From the NCBI GenBank assembly GCA_027483505.1, contig JAIXUP010000066.1, positions 32,743-96,742 of the forward strand: a DNA stretch of 64,000 bases, read 5' to 3'. A program made the translations under genes and the position numbers. The stretch is from Hyphomicrobiales bacterium (GTDB taxonomy: Bacteria > Pseudomonadota > Alphaproteobacteria > Rhizobiales > Beijerinckiaceae). The notes under the pieces are model-generated. The model was not told the DNA's origin. It saw only the letters and a list, made by a program, of their open reading frames with translations, and made no database searches. Positions 31,396 through 40,310 of this stretch are shown here, piece by piece (position 1 is the stretch's first letter; every line of letters begins with the position of its first letter).

Positions 31396-32388
31396 ATGGC
31401 CATGACGGCGATCGACATGCATGCGCACTATTATGGCGGGCTGGTCGATGATCTGTTGGTGCGCCCCGACCGCCCCAATGTCTCGCGCAACGGCGACGGC
31501 AGGCTGGTGCTGAACGCCATGACCGCCTCGACCGTGATGTCGGAGGGTTACACCGACCTCTCCGCGCGGCTCGCCTACATGGATGCGAAGCTGATCGCCA
31601 CGCAGCTCCTGACCTTTCCGGGCGCGCTCGGCGTCGATGTCATGCCTGCCGCCCAGGTCGGCAAGGCCATCATGCGCTACAACGACCACCTCGCGGCAAT
31701 CTGCAACGCATCGAAAGGGCGCTTCGCAGGGCTTGCCGGCCTGCCGCTGGCCGACATGACCTGGGCAGCGCGCGAGATGGGCCGCATCCGCCATGAACTT
31801 CATCTGCCGGGCGCGATCCTGCCGGGCAACTATTTCCTGTCGCTCGACGCAGTCCGTGAACTCACGCCCGTCTTCGAGGCGGCCAATGCGCGCGGCGCGC
31901 TGCTCATGATCCATCCAGGGCTGATGTCCGGCGAGACGCCGCCGGCGCCCTATGCCGACACATCCGTCTATCGTGCTTCGGTGCTCAACCTGCAGGCCTC
32001 CCTGTCCCATATGGGCATGACCGTACTGTCAGGAGCTCTCGCCGAGACCTACCCCAACATCACGTTCCAGCTCGTCAACCTCGGCGGCACGCTGCCTTTC
32101 GTGCTGGAACGGCTGGAAGCGGTGGCGCTGTCGCGGCCGCCCCACACGGCTTTCCCGAAAGAGACCTTGCGGGGGATGGTCTATGATTGCGCCTCGCTCG
32201 GTCCGCGCGCGCTCGAACTGGCGGTGCGCGTGTTCGGGGCGGACCGGATCATGCTGGGGACGGATTACCCCATCTTCACGCCGGATCAGGTGCGCGAGAC
32301 GGTCGACGCTGCGGTGCTGGACGATCACGACAGGGCCTTGATCCTGCACGGCACAGCGCACGCCGTCCTTGAGCGGCTCGCAGGCTGA
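31396..32388 (+). CDS. Amidohydrolase family protein, ACMSD-like
   Basis: A 330-residue metal-dependent TIM-barrel protein of the amidohydrolase-2 group, which includes aminocarboxymuconate semialdehyde decarboxylase and gamma-resorcylate decarboxylase. His9 and His11 form the N-terminal HxH (MHAH), a third His lies in LLMIHPG, and the catalytic Asp in MLGTDYPIF. It could decarboxylate or hydrolyse the aromatic or ring-derived compound imported by the preceding transporter; the reaction is not determined. ATG 31396 follows GGGGAC; the longer in-frame reading starts inside the permease. Last gene of the operon; the next gene is on the other strand. Confidence 0.82.
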   Translation: MAMTAIDMHAHYYGGLVDDLLVRPDRPNVSRNGDGRLVLNAMTASTVMSEGYTDLSARLAYMDAKLIATQLLTFPGALGVDVMPAAQVGKAIMRYNDHLAAICNASKGRFAGLAGLPLADMTWAAREMGRIRHELHLPGAILPGNYFLSLDAVRELTPVFEAANARGALLMIHPGLMSGETPPAPYADTSVYRASVLNLQASLSHMGMTVLSGALAETYPNITFQLVNLGGTLPFVLERLEAVALSRPPHTAFPKETLRGMVYDCASLGPRALELAVRVFGADRIMLGTDYPIFTPDQVRETVDAAVLDDHDRALILHGTAHAVLERLAG

Positions 32389-32430
32389 GGCCGGGCAACG
32401 CGGCAGGGCGCGGACCTGTGGGCTCCGGGG

Positions 32431-33180
32431 TCAGTGCGACAGGATCTGGCTGAGGAACAGTTGCGTCCGTTCCGAAGCCGGCGCAGCGAAGAACCGGTCC
32501 GGCGGCGCCGTCTCGACGATCCGGCCGTGGTCCATGAACACCATCTTGTCCGCCACCTTGCGGGCGAAGCCCATCTCATGGGTGACGCAGATCATCGTCA
32601 TGCCCGATTGCGCCAGATCGATCATCACATCGAGAACTTCCTTGATCATTTCCGGATCAAGCGCCGAGGTGGGTTCATCGAAAAGCATCACCTTGGGCTC
32701 CATGCAGAGCGACCGGGCGATGGCCACGCGCTGCTGCTGACCGCCCGAAAGCTGGGCGGGATACTTGGCGGCCTGCTCGGGAATGCGCACCCGCTCGAGA
32801 TAGTGCATCGCCCGCTCGCGCGCTTCGGCTTTTGGCGTGCCGCGCGCCCGGCGCTGGGCCAGGACGCAATTGTCGAGCACGCTGAGATGCGGAAACAGGT
32901 TGAACTGCTGGAAGACCATGCCAACTTCGCGGCGGATCGCCGCCACGTTGCGCATGTCCTCGTCCAGCGTGATGCCATCGACGACGATCTGTCCCTCGTC
33001 ATGCTCCTCAAGCCGGTTGATACAGCGGATCAGGGTGGACTTGCCCGAGCCGGACGGGCCGCAGACCACCACACGCTGGCCGGCATGAATCTCAAGATCG
33101 ATGTCCTTCAGCACATGGAATGTGCCAAACCACTTGTTGACGCCGCTGAGCGCGATCATCGGCTGCCCGTCCCTGCTCAT
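32431..33180 (-). CDS. Amino acid ABC transporter ATP-binding protein, GlnQ/GltL type
   Basis: A 249-residue ATPase with Walker A GPSGSGKST, the INRLEEHDEG segment typical of polar amino acid importers, signature LSGGQQQRVAIARSL, Walker B VMLFDEPTSALDPEM and VTHEMGFARKVAD. The ATG at 33180 overlaps the stop of the deacylase gene (ATGA); the longer frame is not family-like. It is the only ATPase of this class in the window and could serve both the permeases at 34192 and 36036 and the separate permease at 41864. Confidence 0.95.
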   Translation of the reverse strand: MSRDGQPMIALSGVNKWFGTFHVLKDIDLEIHAGQRVVVCGPSGSGKSTLIRCINRLEEHDEGQIVVDGITLDEDMRNVAAIRREVGMVFQQFNLFPHLSVLDNCVLAQRRARGTPKAEARERAMHYLERVRIPEQAAKYPAQLSGGQQQRVAIARSLCMEPKVMLFDEPTSALDPEMIKEVLDVMIDLAQSGMTMICVTHEMGFARKVADKMVFMDHGRIVETAPPDRFFAAPASERTQLFLSQILSH

Positions 33181-34190
33181 GCGCGGAGAAACTCCTGATC
33201 CGTGATGGGGTGGCCTGTGTGGCCGAGATAGTCGCCGCGCCGGACCATCGGCATCGTGCGGACGCACAGCACCCGGCCGGCAGCCCCGAACAGGACGGGG
33301 ACCGGCGCACGGGACAGGTCATCCATCGGCCAGATCCGTCCAGCGACATCTCCGACGACAACCTCGGCATCGAGGCCCGCAGCAGCTTCGAACAGGCCGT
33401 CAATGGGCGCCATGACGAAGGCCTCGGCGGAGGCGGTGTGGTAGAGGCTGGTCCGTGTGGGCTGGCTCGGCCCCGCCAGGACACCCGCGTGGCGCAGCAG
33501 ATTGAGCGTGCCGTTCCAGCCGATCTCCGCGGCAGTGCGGCTGAACAATGCCCCGCCGCCCAGTTCGGTGGCCACCATGACGACACCATGCCGCTCGCAG
33601 GCGGCGCTGAGCGAGCCGCCCGACGAGGTGGCCATCACCACGGCCGAGGCAGGCGCGCCGAAGGCATGCGCCGCCGCAAGCTTGCGGGCGCGGAAGGCGG
33701 GCTCGCCCATGCCATAGACATAGCCACAGGGCGTGAACACGGACTTTGTGCCGCCAGAGTGCAGGTCGATCGCGTAGTCAGCCTGCGGCAGGATAATGCG
33801 TTCGATGAAATCGGCGATCATCGCCGTCGGCCCGGATGTGGCGTGGCCGGGAAAGGTCCGGTTCATGTTCTGGTGGTCAATCGGCGAGGTCCGCGTGCGT
33901 GCCTCGACGGCGGGCCAGTTCACGCCCGGCATGATGATGAGGCGGCCCGGCACATCGGCGGGCGCGATCTCGTCCAGCAACTTTCGCGCGATGACAAGGC
34001 CCTCGTACTCGTCGCCGTGCACGCCGGCGCTGACCAGCGCGGTCGGGCCATCGCCGCCGCGAATGACCGCGACCGGAACCGGGATGACGCCATAGGCGCG
34101 CTCGTTGTCAGACCATGACAGGCGCAGATGGCCGATGCGCTTGCCCGGCGCGTCAAGGTCAATGCTGCAGGCGACGGCAGGAGGCGTCAT
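33177..34190 (-). CDS. Succinylglutamate desuccinylase/aspartoacylase family protein (zinc deacylase)
   Basis: A 337-residue M14-like zinc enzyme. Zinc ligands are visible in AGVHGDEYEG (His and Glu) and in IDLHSGG (third His); NMNRTFPG is the substrate-carboxylate motif of the family. Members remove acyl groups from N-acyl amino acids, including N-acetyl-aspartate, N-succinylglutamate and N-acetyl-diaminobutyrate (DoeB in ectoine breakdown). The gene is overlapped by the ABC ATPase and begins 1 bp after a permease stop, so it is embedded in a transport operon and probably acts on the imported solute. Which acyl amino acid is unknown. Confidence 0.85.
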   Translation of the reverse strand: MTPPAVACSIDLDAPGKRIGHLRLSWSDNERAYGVIPVPVAVIRGGDGPTALVSAGVHGDEYEGLVIARKLLDEIAPADVPGRLIIMPGVNWPAVEARTRTSPIDHQNMNRTFPGHATSGPTAMIADFIERIILPQADYAIDLHSGGTKSVFTPCGYVYGMGEPAFRARKLAAAHAFGAPASAVVMATSSGGSLSAACERHGVVMVATELGGGALFSRTAAEIGWNGTLNLLRHAGVLAGPSQPTRTSLYHTASAEAFVMAPIDGLFEAAAGLDAEVVVGDVAGRIWPMDDLSRAPVPVLFGAAGRVLCVRTMPMVRRGDYLGHTGHPITDQEFLRA

Positions 34191-34191
34191 C

Positions 34192-35109
34192 TCAGCCCCG
34201 GACCCGTGTGGCGTCGCGCTCGAGCTTGCCGAACAGCGCCGACAGGCTCCAGCAGATCAGGAAATAGATCAGGCCGACGAAGAGCAGCACCTCGAAGACG
34301 CGCTGGGTCGATATCTGGATGTCCTGCGCCACGAAGGTCAGTTCCTGAACCGAGACCAACGAGACCAGGGATGAGTCCTTGATCATCTGGATGAACTGGT
34401 TCGACAACGGAGGAATCACATTGCGCAAGGCCTGCGGAAAGACGATGTCGCGCAGCACTTGAAACCGTGTCAGCCCGAGGCTGTTGCCGGCCTCGACCTG
34501 GGCGCGCGGCACCGACTCGATGCCGGCCCGGACGATTTCGGTGACATAGGCGCCGGTGAAGACCGACAGGCAGATCAGGCCGACGATGAAATTCTCGATG
34601 CGGTTTGTCGGCCCGAACAGGACGGACAGCCACCATTGCACTTCGGGCGAAAGGCGCGCCGCGCGGTCGGCGATGCCGAGCGATGGCAGGATCTGGCTGG
34701 TGATGAAAAAGACGAAGACGAAGACGAAGACGATCGGCGGGATGTTGCGGATCAGCATCACGTAACTCGTGCTGATCAGCCGGGGCAGCAGGCGTTGGCT
34801 TGTCCGGGCCCAGCCCATCACCGCGCCGATGACCGCCGCCAGCATGATGCCCCACACGGCCAGGCGCAGCGTTGTCGCAAGGCCGAGCAGGATCGCATTG
34901 GGCACCCAGCCGCCCGTCCTTGGGTCAACCCGGACGATCCACGGCCAGACGGTGCTCCAGTCCCATTTGTAATAGAGCACCGTCTGGGTTCTCCAGGCGA
35001 AGTAGCCGAAGGCCGCAAGCAGCAGAGCCAGCAACAGCCCGTCGAGCCAGCCGAAGCTGACGCTCTTGCGCCGCAGCGGCGGCAGACGCTCTGGCGCCTC
35101 TGGTGACAT
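34192..35109 (-). CDS. Amino acid ABC transporter permease (His/Glu/Gln/Arg family)
   Basis: A 305-residue inner-membrane permease with an N-terminal segment of hydrophobic helices and the conserved loop EAGNSLGLTRFQVLRDIVFPQALRNVIPPL, followed by SVQELTF. The long periplasmic stretch after the first helix (residues about 40-70) is usual for the larger partner in two-permease transporters. A (Val-Phe) run in one helix is coded by a GACGAA tandem repeat (see repeat). It is followed by the deacylase and precedes it by 1 bp. Confidence 0.9.
   Translation of the reverse strand: MSPEAPERLPPLRRKSVSFGWLDGLLLALLLAAFGYFAWRTQTVLYYKWDWSTVWPWIVRVDPRTGGWVPNAILLGLATTLRLAVWGIMLAAVIGAVMGWARTSQRLLPRLISTSYVMLIRNIPPIVFVFVFVFFITSQILPSLGIADRAARLSPEVQWWLSVLFGPTNRIENFIVGLICLSVFTGAYVTEIVRAGIESVPRAQVEAGNSLGLTRFQVLRDIVFPQALRNVIPPLSNQFIQMIKDSSLVSLVSVQELTFVAQDIQISTQRVFEVLLFVGLIYFLICWSLSALFGKLERDATRVRG
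34711..34733. repeat. GACGAA tandem repeat inside an ABC permease gene
   Basis: Almost four copies of the hexamer GACGAA (reading TTCGTC on the coding strand) encode alternating Val and Phe in a membrane helix of the permease. Gain or loss of one unit keeps the frame, changing helix length by two residues. Confidence 0.7.
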
Positions 35110-35132
35110 CGGGCGGACGATGGGCCGGCAGC

Positions 35133-35972
35133 TTACTGCTTGACCTGTTCCGCCCAGGCGCGGCTCTTGAACCAGTAGTTGCGGCGCTCCTGCAGCCAGC
35201 CGCTTTCCCGGTTCGCGGTGATCCAGGCGTTGAAGAAGGCGAGCGCGTCGGCGTCGCCCTTGCGGATGGCAAAGCCTTCGACGCTGGTCGACAGGAAGGC
35301 GTCGGTCGGCTTGAACAGGCGCTCCGGATTCTGGATCACGGCGAAGGTGGGCGCCGGCTCGCTGGTGATCGCCGCGTGGGCGTTGCCGTTGACAACCTCC
35401 TGATACACGACAGCCGTATCGTCGAACTGGCGCAGCGTGGCCTTGGGGAAGGTGCTCTCGATGAACTTGCAGGGCACGGTGCCGCGGCGGCAGGCGAAGG
35501 TGACATTGGCGGCGTTGTAGTCATCCGGCCATTTCAGGTTGGCGGCCAGCTGCCTGCTGGCGGCCACGCCCGTCCCGGACTGCGAGTACGGGACCGTGAA
35601 GTTGACCTGCAGCGCGCGCGGGGTTGTGATGCTCAGCCCGCCGATGATGGTGTCGAAGCGGCTGGCGAGAAGCGCCGGCACGATGCCGTCCCAGGCTGTG
35701 GGTACGAGTTCGAGCTCGACCTCCAGATCGGCAGCGAGCTTCTTGGCGACGTCGATCTCGAAGCCGATCCACTCATTCTTGGTGTCGCGCATCGCCCATG
35801 GCACGAAGCTCGCCATGCCGACGATGAGCTTGCCCCGCCGCTTGATCGTGTCGATCAGGTTGGCCGGCGCTGCCGTCTGCGCGGCTGCGGGCACGGCCGC
35901 GAACGCGGCGGTAACGGCGGCCGCCACGAGCCCTCCCGTCAGCATTCTCCGGATGGTCTTGAACGTGGTCAT
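35133..35972 (-). CDS. Transporter substrate-binding protein, polar amino acid family
   Basis: A 279-residue family 3 solute-binding protein. A classical signal peptide (charged start, VAAAVTAAFAAVPAAAQA-type stretch) precedes the mature lobe starting LIDTIKRRGKLIVGM. WIGFEIDVAKKLAADL is the ligand-binding signature, and two cysteines in FACRRGTVPCKF could form a disulfide. It sits between two permease genes and is 63 bp after the second. The ligand is presumably a polar or N-acylated amino acid given the deacylase in the operon. Confidence 0.9.
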   Translation of the reverse strand: MTTFKTIRRMLTGGLVAAAVTAAFAAVPAAAQTAAPANLIDTIKRRGKLIVGMASFVPWAMRDTKNEWIGFEIDVAKKLAADLEVELELVPTAWDGIVPALLASRFDTIIGGLSITTPRALQVNFTVPYSQSGTGVAASRQLAANLKWPDDYNAANVTFACRRGTVPCKFIESTFPKATLRQFDDTAVVYQEVVNGNAHAAITSEPAPTFAVIQNPERLFKPTDAFLSTSVEGFAIRKGDADALAFFNAWITANRESGWLQERRNYWFKSRAWAEQVKQ

Positions 35973-36035
35973 GTCAGTCTCCCCTGTGTGTCGTATCGGT
36001 GTTTCCGAAGGTTCCGAAAAGCAAGGCTTGCGCCA

Positions 36036-36875
36036 TCAGGCATGCCGGGATCGTCCAAAGCGCCGCTCCAGGCCCAGCACCAGAAGCGACAAGGTCAAAG
36101 TGATCAGAAGGTAGAGCCCGGCCACAGTCAGCCAGATTTCGAAGGCCATGAACGTATCAGCCACGATCGTGCGGCCCTCTGTCGTCAAGTCAAACACCGC
36201 GATCACGCTGACGATGGCCGAGTGCTTGACGAGGTTGACCAGCACCCCCGCCAGCGGCGGCAGCATCAGCGGCACCGCCTGCGGCAGCACCACGTCACGG
36301 TAGACATCGAAGGGCCTGAGGCCAAGCGCGCGCGCGGCCTCCCACTGGCCGCGGCGCACGGCGACGATGCCGCCCCTGATGATCTCCGCCGCAAAGGCCC
36401 CCTCATAGACTGCGAGGCACAGCACGCCCGCCCAGAAGCGGGAAATCCCCAGAATTTGCGCGATGATGAAATAGAAGATCAGCACCTGCACCAGCAGCGG
36501 CGTGTTGCGGATGACCTCCAGATAGACCCGCGCAATGCCGCGCCCCACGAAGCTCGGCGACAGCCGCAGCAGGGCCACCGTCAGCCCGATCACCAGCGAC
36601 AGCACCATCGCGATCGCCGAAATCTGCAGGGTGACGAGCAGCCCCTTCGTCAAGGGCCCCCAGATGACCTGGCCGTCGATGACGCGCCACAGATAGCGCG
36701 GCACCCGGAACCACTGCCAGTTGTAGCCCATGCCCTGGGCGCCGCGCAGGACGAGCCAGCCGAGCGCCGCCACGAAGACGACGAATGAGGCGATGTCGAT
36801 GAGCCTGGCGCGGAGCGCCAGCGTCCTGCGGCGCTGCCGGGGCGAAGCGTTGGACGAGAGGGCCTGTCCGGTCAT
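36036..36875 (-). CDS. Amino acid ABC transporter permease
   Basis: A 279-residue permease with five or six hydrophobic helices (first at IDIASFVVFVAALGWLVL) and the coupling loop EAARALGLRPFDVYRDVVLPQAVPLMLPPL. It is the second permease of the same system; together with the gene at 34192 it would form the heterodimeric pore. The gene follows the reductase gene by 13 bp, so the oxygenase-reductase pair and the transporter may share a transcript that runs from 39022 to 32431. Confidence 0.9.
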   Translation of the reverse strand: MTGQALSSNASPRQRRRTLALRARLIDIASFVVFVAALGWLVLRGAQGMGYNWQWFRVPRYLWRVIDGQVIWGPLTKGLLVTLQISAIAMVLSLVIGLTVALLRLSPSFVGRGIARVYLEVIRNTPLLVQVLIFYFIIAQILGISRFWAGVLCLAVYEGAFAAEIIRGGIVAVRRGQWEAARALGLRPFDVYRDVVLPQAVPLMLPPLAGVLVNLVKHSAIVSVIAVFDLTTEGRTIVADTFMAFEIWLTVAGLYLLITLTLSLLVLGLERRFGRSRHA

Positions 36876-36888
36876 GCCTGATCCGTTC

Positions 36889-37989
36889 TCAAAGGTTCAG
36901 GACCAGCGACGTGGCCGGCACGCTGCAACAGATCAGCGCCAGACCTGCGTGAGGCTGTTCGAGCGGTTCGTCGATGTAGGAGACCTCGCCGTCGGCTTCG
37001 CAAAGACAGGTGTTGCAGATGCCATTACGGCAGGAGAAGGCAGGCGTGAGGCCATGGGCCTCTGCAAAATCGAGCAAGGTCCGCGCCGCGCCATCCCACG
37101 GATAACGCCCGCCCGAGCGCGCGAAGGTCACGGTCAGGCCCTGGGCGGGGACATCCGGCGCGGACAGGGGCGGACGAACCTCAGGAACGGCGACAGCTGC
37201 AGGAGGCGCCTTCAGGTCGATCGCAGGTCCGAAGAATTCGTAGCGGATCTGCTCCGTTCGGACTCCGAGGTCCTGCAACAGCGCGTACATGGCCTGCATG
37301 AAGCCGGTCGGGCCGCACAGATAGGCGTCATAGTCGCCGATCGGCAGCAACGCCGTGAGAACATCGGCGGTGACAAGACCCCTGAACCGATGGCCCGCGC
37401 GCCCGCCGTCACCCTCGCCCGGTTCCCTCAGGCAGGTCGCGGCGGTGAAGCTCACGGAGGCCGCCGCCAGAGCCGCCACTTCCTCCGCGAAGGGCTGGAC
37501 CTGACGGTTGTCGCAGGCATGGAGCAGCCAGGCCGGGCGCGAGGTCCGCGCCAGCGCATGCGCCATCGACAAAAGCGGGGTGATCCCGATTCCGCCCGCC
37601 AGCAGCAGGACGGGACGCGATGACGCCTGATCGAGCGTGAACTGGCCCTTGGGCGCGGAGCCGTCGATGCTCGCGCCGACCACCACCTCGTCATGCAGGA
37701 AGCCGGAGCCGAAACCGGGTGGCAGGTCGGGTCGGGAGGCTGGCGCTTGCTCGCGCTTGACGCTGATGCGGTAGTGCGAGAGGTCCGCAGGATCGGACGA
37801 AATGCTGTAGTTTCGCGGCACGGGCCGCCCGTCGGGGCCCGGCAGGCGAAAGGTCAGGAACTGCCCGGGCCGGAACGGCAGCAGGGGCTGGCCGTCGGCG
37901 GCCTCAAGGTGAAACGAGATGACCGTCGCGCTTTCTGGCACGCGCCGGGCCACACGGTATGGCCGCCAGGACGTGCGCGGCTCCGCCAT
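36889..37989 (-). CDS. Oxygenase reductase component: FNR-type flavoprotein with C-terminal 2Fe-2S domain
   Basis: A 366-residue electron-transfer protein that should move electrons from NAD(P)H to the neighbouring Rieske oxygenase. The flavin site is RNYSISS (about residue 60), the nucleotide site GGIGITPLLSMAH, and CGPTGFMQAMY follows. The ferredoxin part at the C-terminus has Cys320, Cys325, Cys328 and Cys354 or 355. This domain order matches GbcB/VanB-type reductases. ATG 37989 lies 1 bp after the oxygenase stop; upstream in-frame codons lie inside the oxygenase gene and are unlikely. Confidence 0.9.
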   Translation of the reverse strand: MAEPRTSWRPYRVARRVPESATVISFHLEAADGQPLLPFRPGQFLTFRLPGPDGRPVPRNYSISSDPADLSHYRISVKREQAPASRPDLPPGFGSGFLHDEVVVGASIDGSAPKGQFTLDQASSRPVLLLAGGIGITPLLSMAHALARTSRPAWLLHACDNRQVQPFAEEVAALAAASVSFTAATCLREPGEGDGGRAGHRFRGLVTADVLTALLPIGDYDAYLCGPTGFMQAMYALLQDLGVRTEQIRYEFFGPAIDLKAPPAAVAVPEVRPPLSAPDVPAQGLTVTFARSGGRYPWDGAARTLLDFAEAHGLTPAFSCRNGICNTCLCEADGEVSYIDEPLEQPHAGLALICCSVPATSLVLNL

Positions 37990-37990
37990 C

Positions 37991-39022
37991 TCAGGCGGCC
38001 TTTCCCGGTGAGGAGGCGGAGATGCGGGCGTTGAGCAGTTTACGGAAACGCAAAGCCCCTGCATCCAGCGCCAGATCAAGGCTCGGTGTTTTCCTGTTGG
38101 CCATGCCTTCATGCACGGCGATCAGCACATCGCGATCCTCGATGAAGGCCGTTCGGGCGCCGGCATTCATGGTCTCGGAAATGGCCTCGTCATCCGGGTC
38201 GGTGTTGCGGTGCTGGAACCAGAAATAGTGACTGTTGTTCTCGTCGATCGGGGTCATGAAGTTGTACGAGATGTTGACATAGGTCTTCTCGTTCAGGGGC
38301 TTTCCGGGACCACCCGTTCCGGCCGGGGAGAAGATCGACTTGTTGATGCCGATGGACGGCAGAACGCATTCGTAATGCTGCTTGCGGTCGACATTGCCCT
38401 CAAACTTCAGCAGCTTGGCGTAATAGGGCGGCGCTTCGACGTCCATCATCCAGCGCCAGACAACCACGCCGTTCTCGTTGACGTCGATCGAGAGCGGCGT
38501 GTCGTCGGTCTTCGCGCCGGCGAACGAGGTGAGATGCACCCAGGCGACATGCGAGGGATCGAGCAGGTTGTCGACGATGTAGAGATAGTTGCAGGCGATG
38601 GTCATGTCGCCGCCCTTCGTGCGGCCCCAGGTCGGATTGTCGTAGTCCGGAATGTCGATGATCAGGCTTTCATCCGCCTGGTCCGGCGCGCCCATCCAGA
38701 TCCAGGCGAAGCCGTAGCGGTCCTTGACCGGATAGCGCTTCACAACGGCCCCCGTCGGTATGCGCCCTTGCGTCGGCGCGGCCACACAGGCGCCGCGCTG
38801 GTCAAAGGTGAGGCCATGATAGCCGCAGATGATCCTGTCGTCCTTGAGGGTTCCCTTCGACAGCGGCAGTTTGCGGTGCGGGCAGGCATCCTCGAGCGCG
38901 GCGATCTCGCCCGACGAGGTGCGATACATCACGATGTCCTCGCCCATGATCCGCACTGGCTTCAGTTGCTGCGTGATCTCGTGAGTCCAGCCTGCGACGT
39001 ACCAGCAATCCCTCAGATACAT
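37991..39022 (-). CDS. Rieske non-haem iron oxygenase, VanA-like
   Basis: A 343-residue oxygenase alpha subunit. The Rieske centre has Cys47-x-His49 and Cys66-x2-His69 (CPHR, CGYH); the mononuclear iron site is in LDPSHVAWVH, with Asp155, His158 and His163. Short alpha-only enzymes of this size (vanillate, dicamba and related demethylases) usually remove O- or N-methyl groups. The reductase follows immediately, then an amino acid transporter. ATG 39022 has GGAG eight bases before it; the longer frame lacks homology. It is divergent from the M29-like gene. The substrate is not known; an N-methylated or methoxylated compound is plausible. Confidence 0.92.
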   Translation of the reverse strand: MYLRDCWYVAGWTHEITQQLKPVRIMGEDIVMYRTSSGEIAALEDACPHRKLPLSKGTLKDDRIICGYHGLTFDQRGACVAAPTQGRIPTGAVVKRYPVKDRYGFAWIWMGAPDQADESLIIDIPDYDNPTWGRTKGGDMTIACNYLYIVDNLLDPSHVAWVHLTSFAGAKTDDTPLSIDVNENGVVVWRWMMDVEAPPYYAKLLKFEGNVDRKQHYECVLPSIGINKSIFSPAGTGGPGKPLNEKTYVNISYNFMTPIDENNSHYFWFQHRNTDPDDEAISETMNAGARTAFIEDRDVLIAVHEGMANRKTPSLDLALDAGALRFRKLLNARISASSPGKAA

Positions 39023-39190
39023 GGGCTTTTCTCCAGAATTCCGGCACAAAAGCGGGCTTGCCAGGGCGGCCTGCCCAGGAACGGAGCAGGTCCGCCCATG
39101 ATTGCGCCAGCATGTAGAATTTGATCGACAGTAAAATGTTGCATGTGTAGCCTTCACCCGTCAAATGCCAAAAAGGAGCCGGTGGGCTCG

Positions 39191-40273
39191 ATGTGCGCTG
39201 TCGACGAGGCTCTTGAAAGCGGTGCTCTCAACCTGCTGTCTGATTGCGCCGGCGCGAAGCCGGGCGAGACGCTCCTCATCCTTCACGAAGACCCGGCCCT
39301 TGGCTATTTCGGTGATGGTCTTGCCGACGCGATTGCACAGACGGCGCGGCGCCTCGGCCTCGATGTGCGCCTCATCGATGTCCCTTTCGACCCGGCGGCG
39401 GACAGCCTTCCACCTGCCCTTGCGCTTGAGATGGCGCGGGCCGATCACGCCCTGTTTCTCGCACGTCTTGGCGACCAGCTCCGGTTTCGCGAGATGCCCG
39501 GCGGCGCCCGTCCGATCGTCAGCTATGTTCTCGACCGCGGCATGCTGGGTTCGGCCTTTGGCTGCGCCCCGAGCGCCGCCTTTGTCGCGTTGAAGCAGGC
39601 CTTCAACCAGCTCTTCGCCGCAGCCGCGGTGATTCATGTCACCTGCCCGCTGGGCACCGACTTCCGGGGCCAGGTGCCGCCAGCGGCCGGGGAGCCCGCC
39701 GATGTCCGCGTCAAGCGCTTTCCGATCTCCGTCTTCGCGCCGCTTGATGCCTGCTCTTTCAGCGGCAGGGTGGCCATCGACCATCTGCTGGTCGGAACGG
39801 GCTCGCGCTATTACCAGCCCTACGGTATCCCGATCACGACGACGGTGTTCGCGCATATCGCCGGGGGCCGGCTCGTTCGCTGGGAGGGACCCGCGGACGA
39901 GGTCGCCCGGGCGGAGGCGCACTATCGCCACGTTGCCGGGCTGTTCGGAATCGAAGGGGATTTCGTCCATTCATGGCATGCCGGCATCCACCCCGGATGC
40001 GCCTATCTTGAACCTGCCAGCGCCAGCTATGAACGCTGGAGCGGTTCGGCGTTCGGAAACCCGCGGTTGCTGCATTTCCATACCTGCGGTGCCTACGCGC
40101 CCGGCGAGATCTGCTGGAACGTGGTCGATCCGACCATCACGGTCGATGGCGCGGTGATCTGGGATGATGGTGCGATCAGGATCGACGCCGTGCCCGGCGC
40201 GGCGGCGATCCTGGCGCGTCACCCGTCTCTGCGCGCCCTGTTCGACAATCCGGTCCGGGAGATCGGGCTGTGA
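39191..40273 (+). CDS. M29 aminopeptidase-like/NicX-like metalloprotein
   Basis: A protein of about 360 residues with the layout of the leucyl aminopeptidase (M29) fold, which also includes 2,5-dihydroxypyridine dioxygenase NicX. The N-terminal half has a nucleotide-like alternating fold (CAGAKPGETLLILHEDPALGYF), and the C-terminal part has HFHTCGAYAPGE and WNVVDPTITVDG, where family members place metal ligands; one expected His appears as Asn, so enzyme activity is uncertain. The start is unclear: ATG 39191 or GTG 39182, after AAGGAG. It is divergent from the Rieske gene and precedes the XRE-cupin regulator, so it probably belongs to the same catabolic function. Confidence 0.5.
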   Translation: MCAVDEALESGALNLLSDCAGAKPGETLLILHEDPALGYFGDGLADAIAQTARRLGLDVRLIDVPFDPAADSLPPALALEMARADHALFLARLGDQLRFREMPGGARPIVSYVLDRGMLGSAFGCAPSAAFVALKQAFNQLFAAAAVIHVTCPLGTDFRGQVPPAAGEPADVRVKRFPISVFAPLDACSFSGRVAIDHLLVGTGSRYYQPYGIPITTTVFAHIAGGRLVRWEGPADEVARAEAHYRHVAGLFGIEGDFVHSWHAGIHPGCAYLEPASASYERWSGSAFGNPRLLHFHTCGAYAPGEICWNVVDPTITVDGAVIWDDGAIRIDAVPGAAAILARHPSLRALFDNPVREIGL

Positions 40274-40310
40274 CGGCTTGAGCTGCCGACCACCGCGACG
40301 AGGTTGAACC

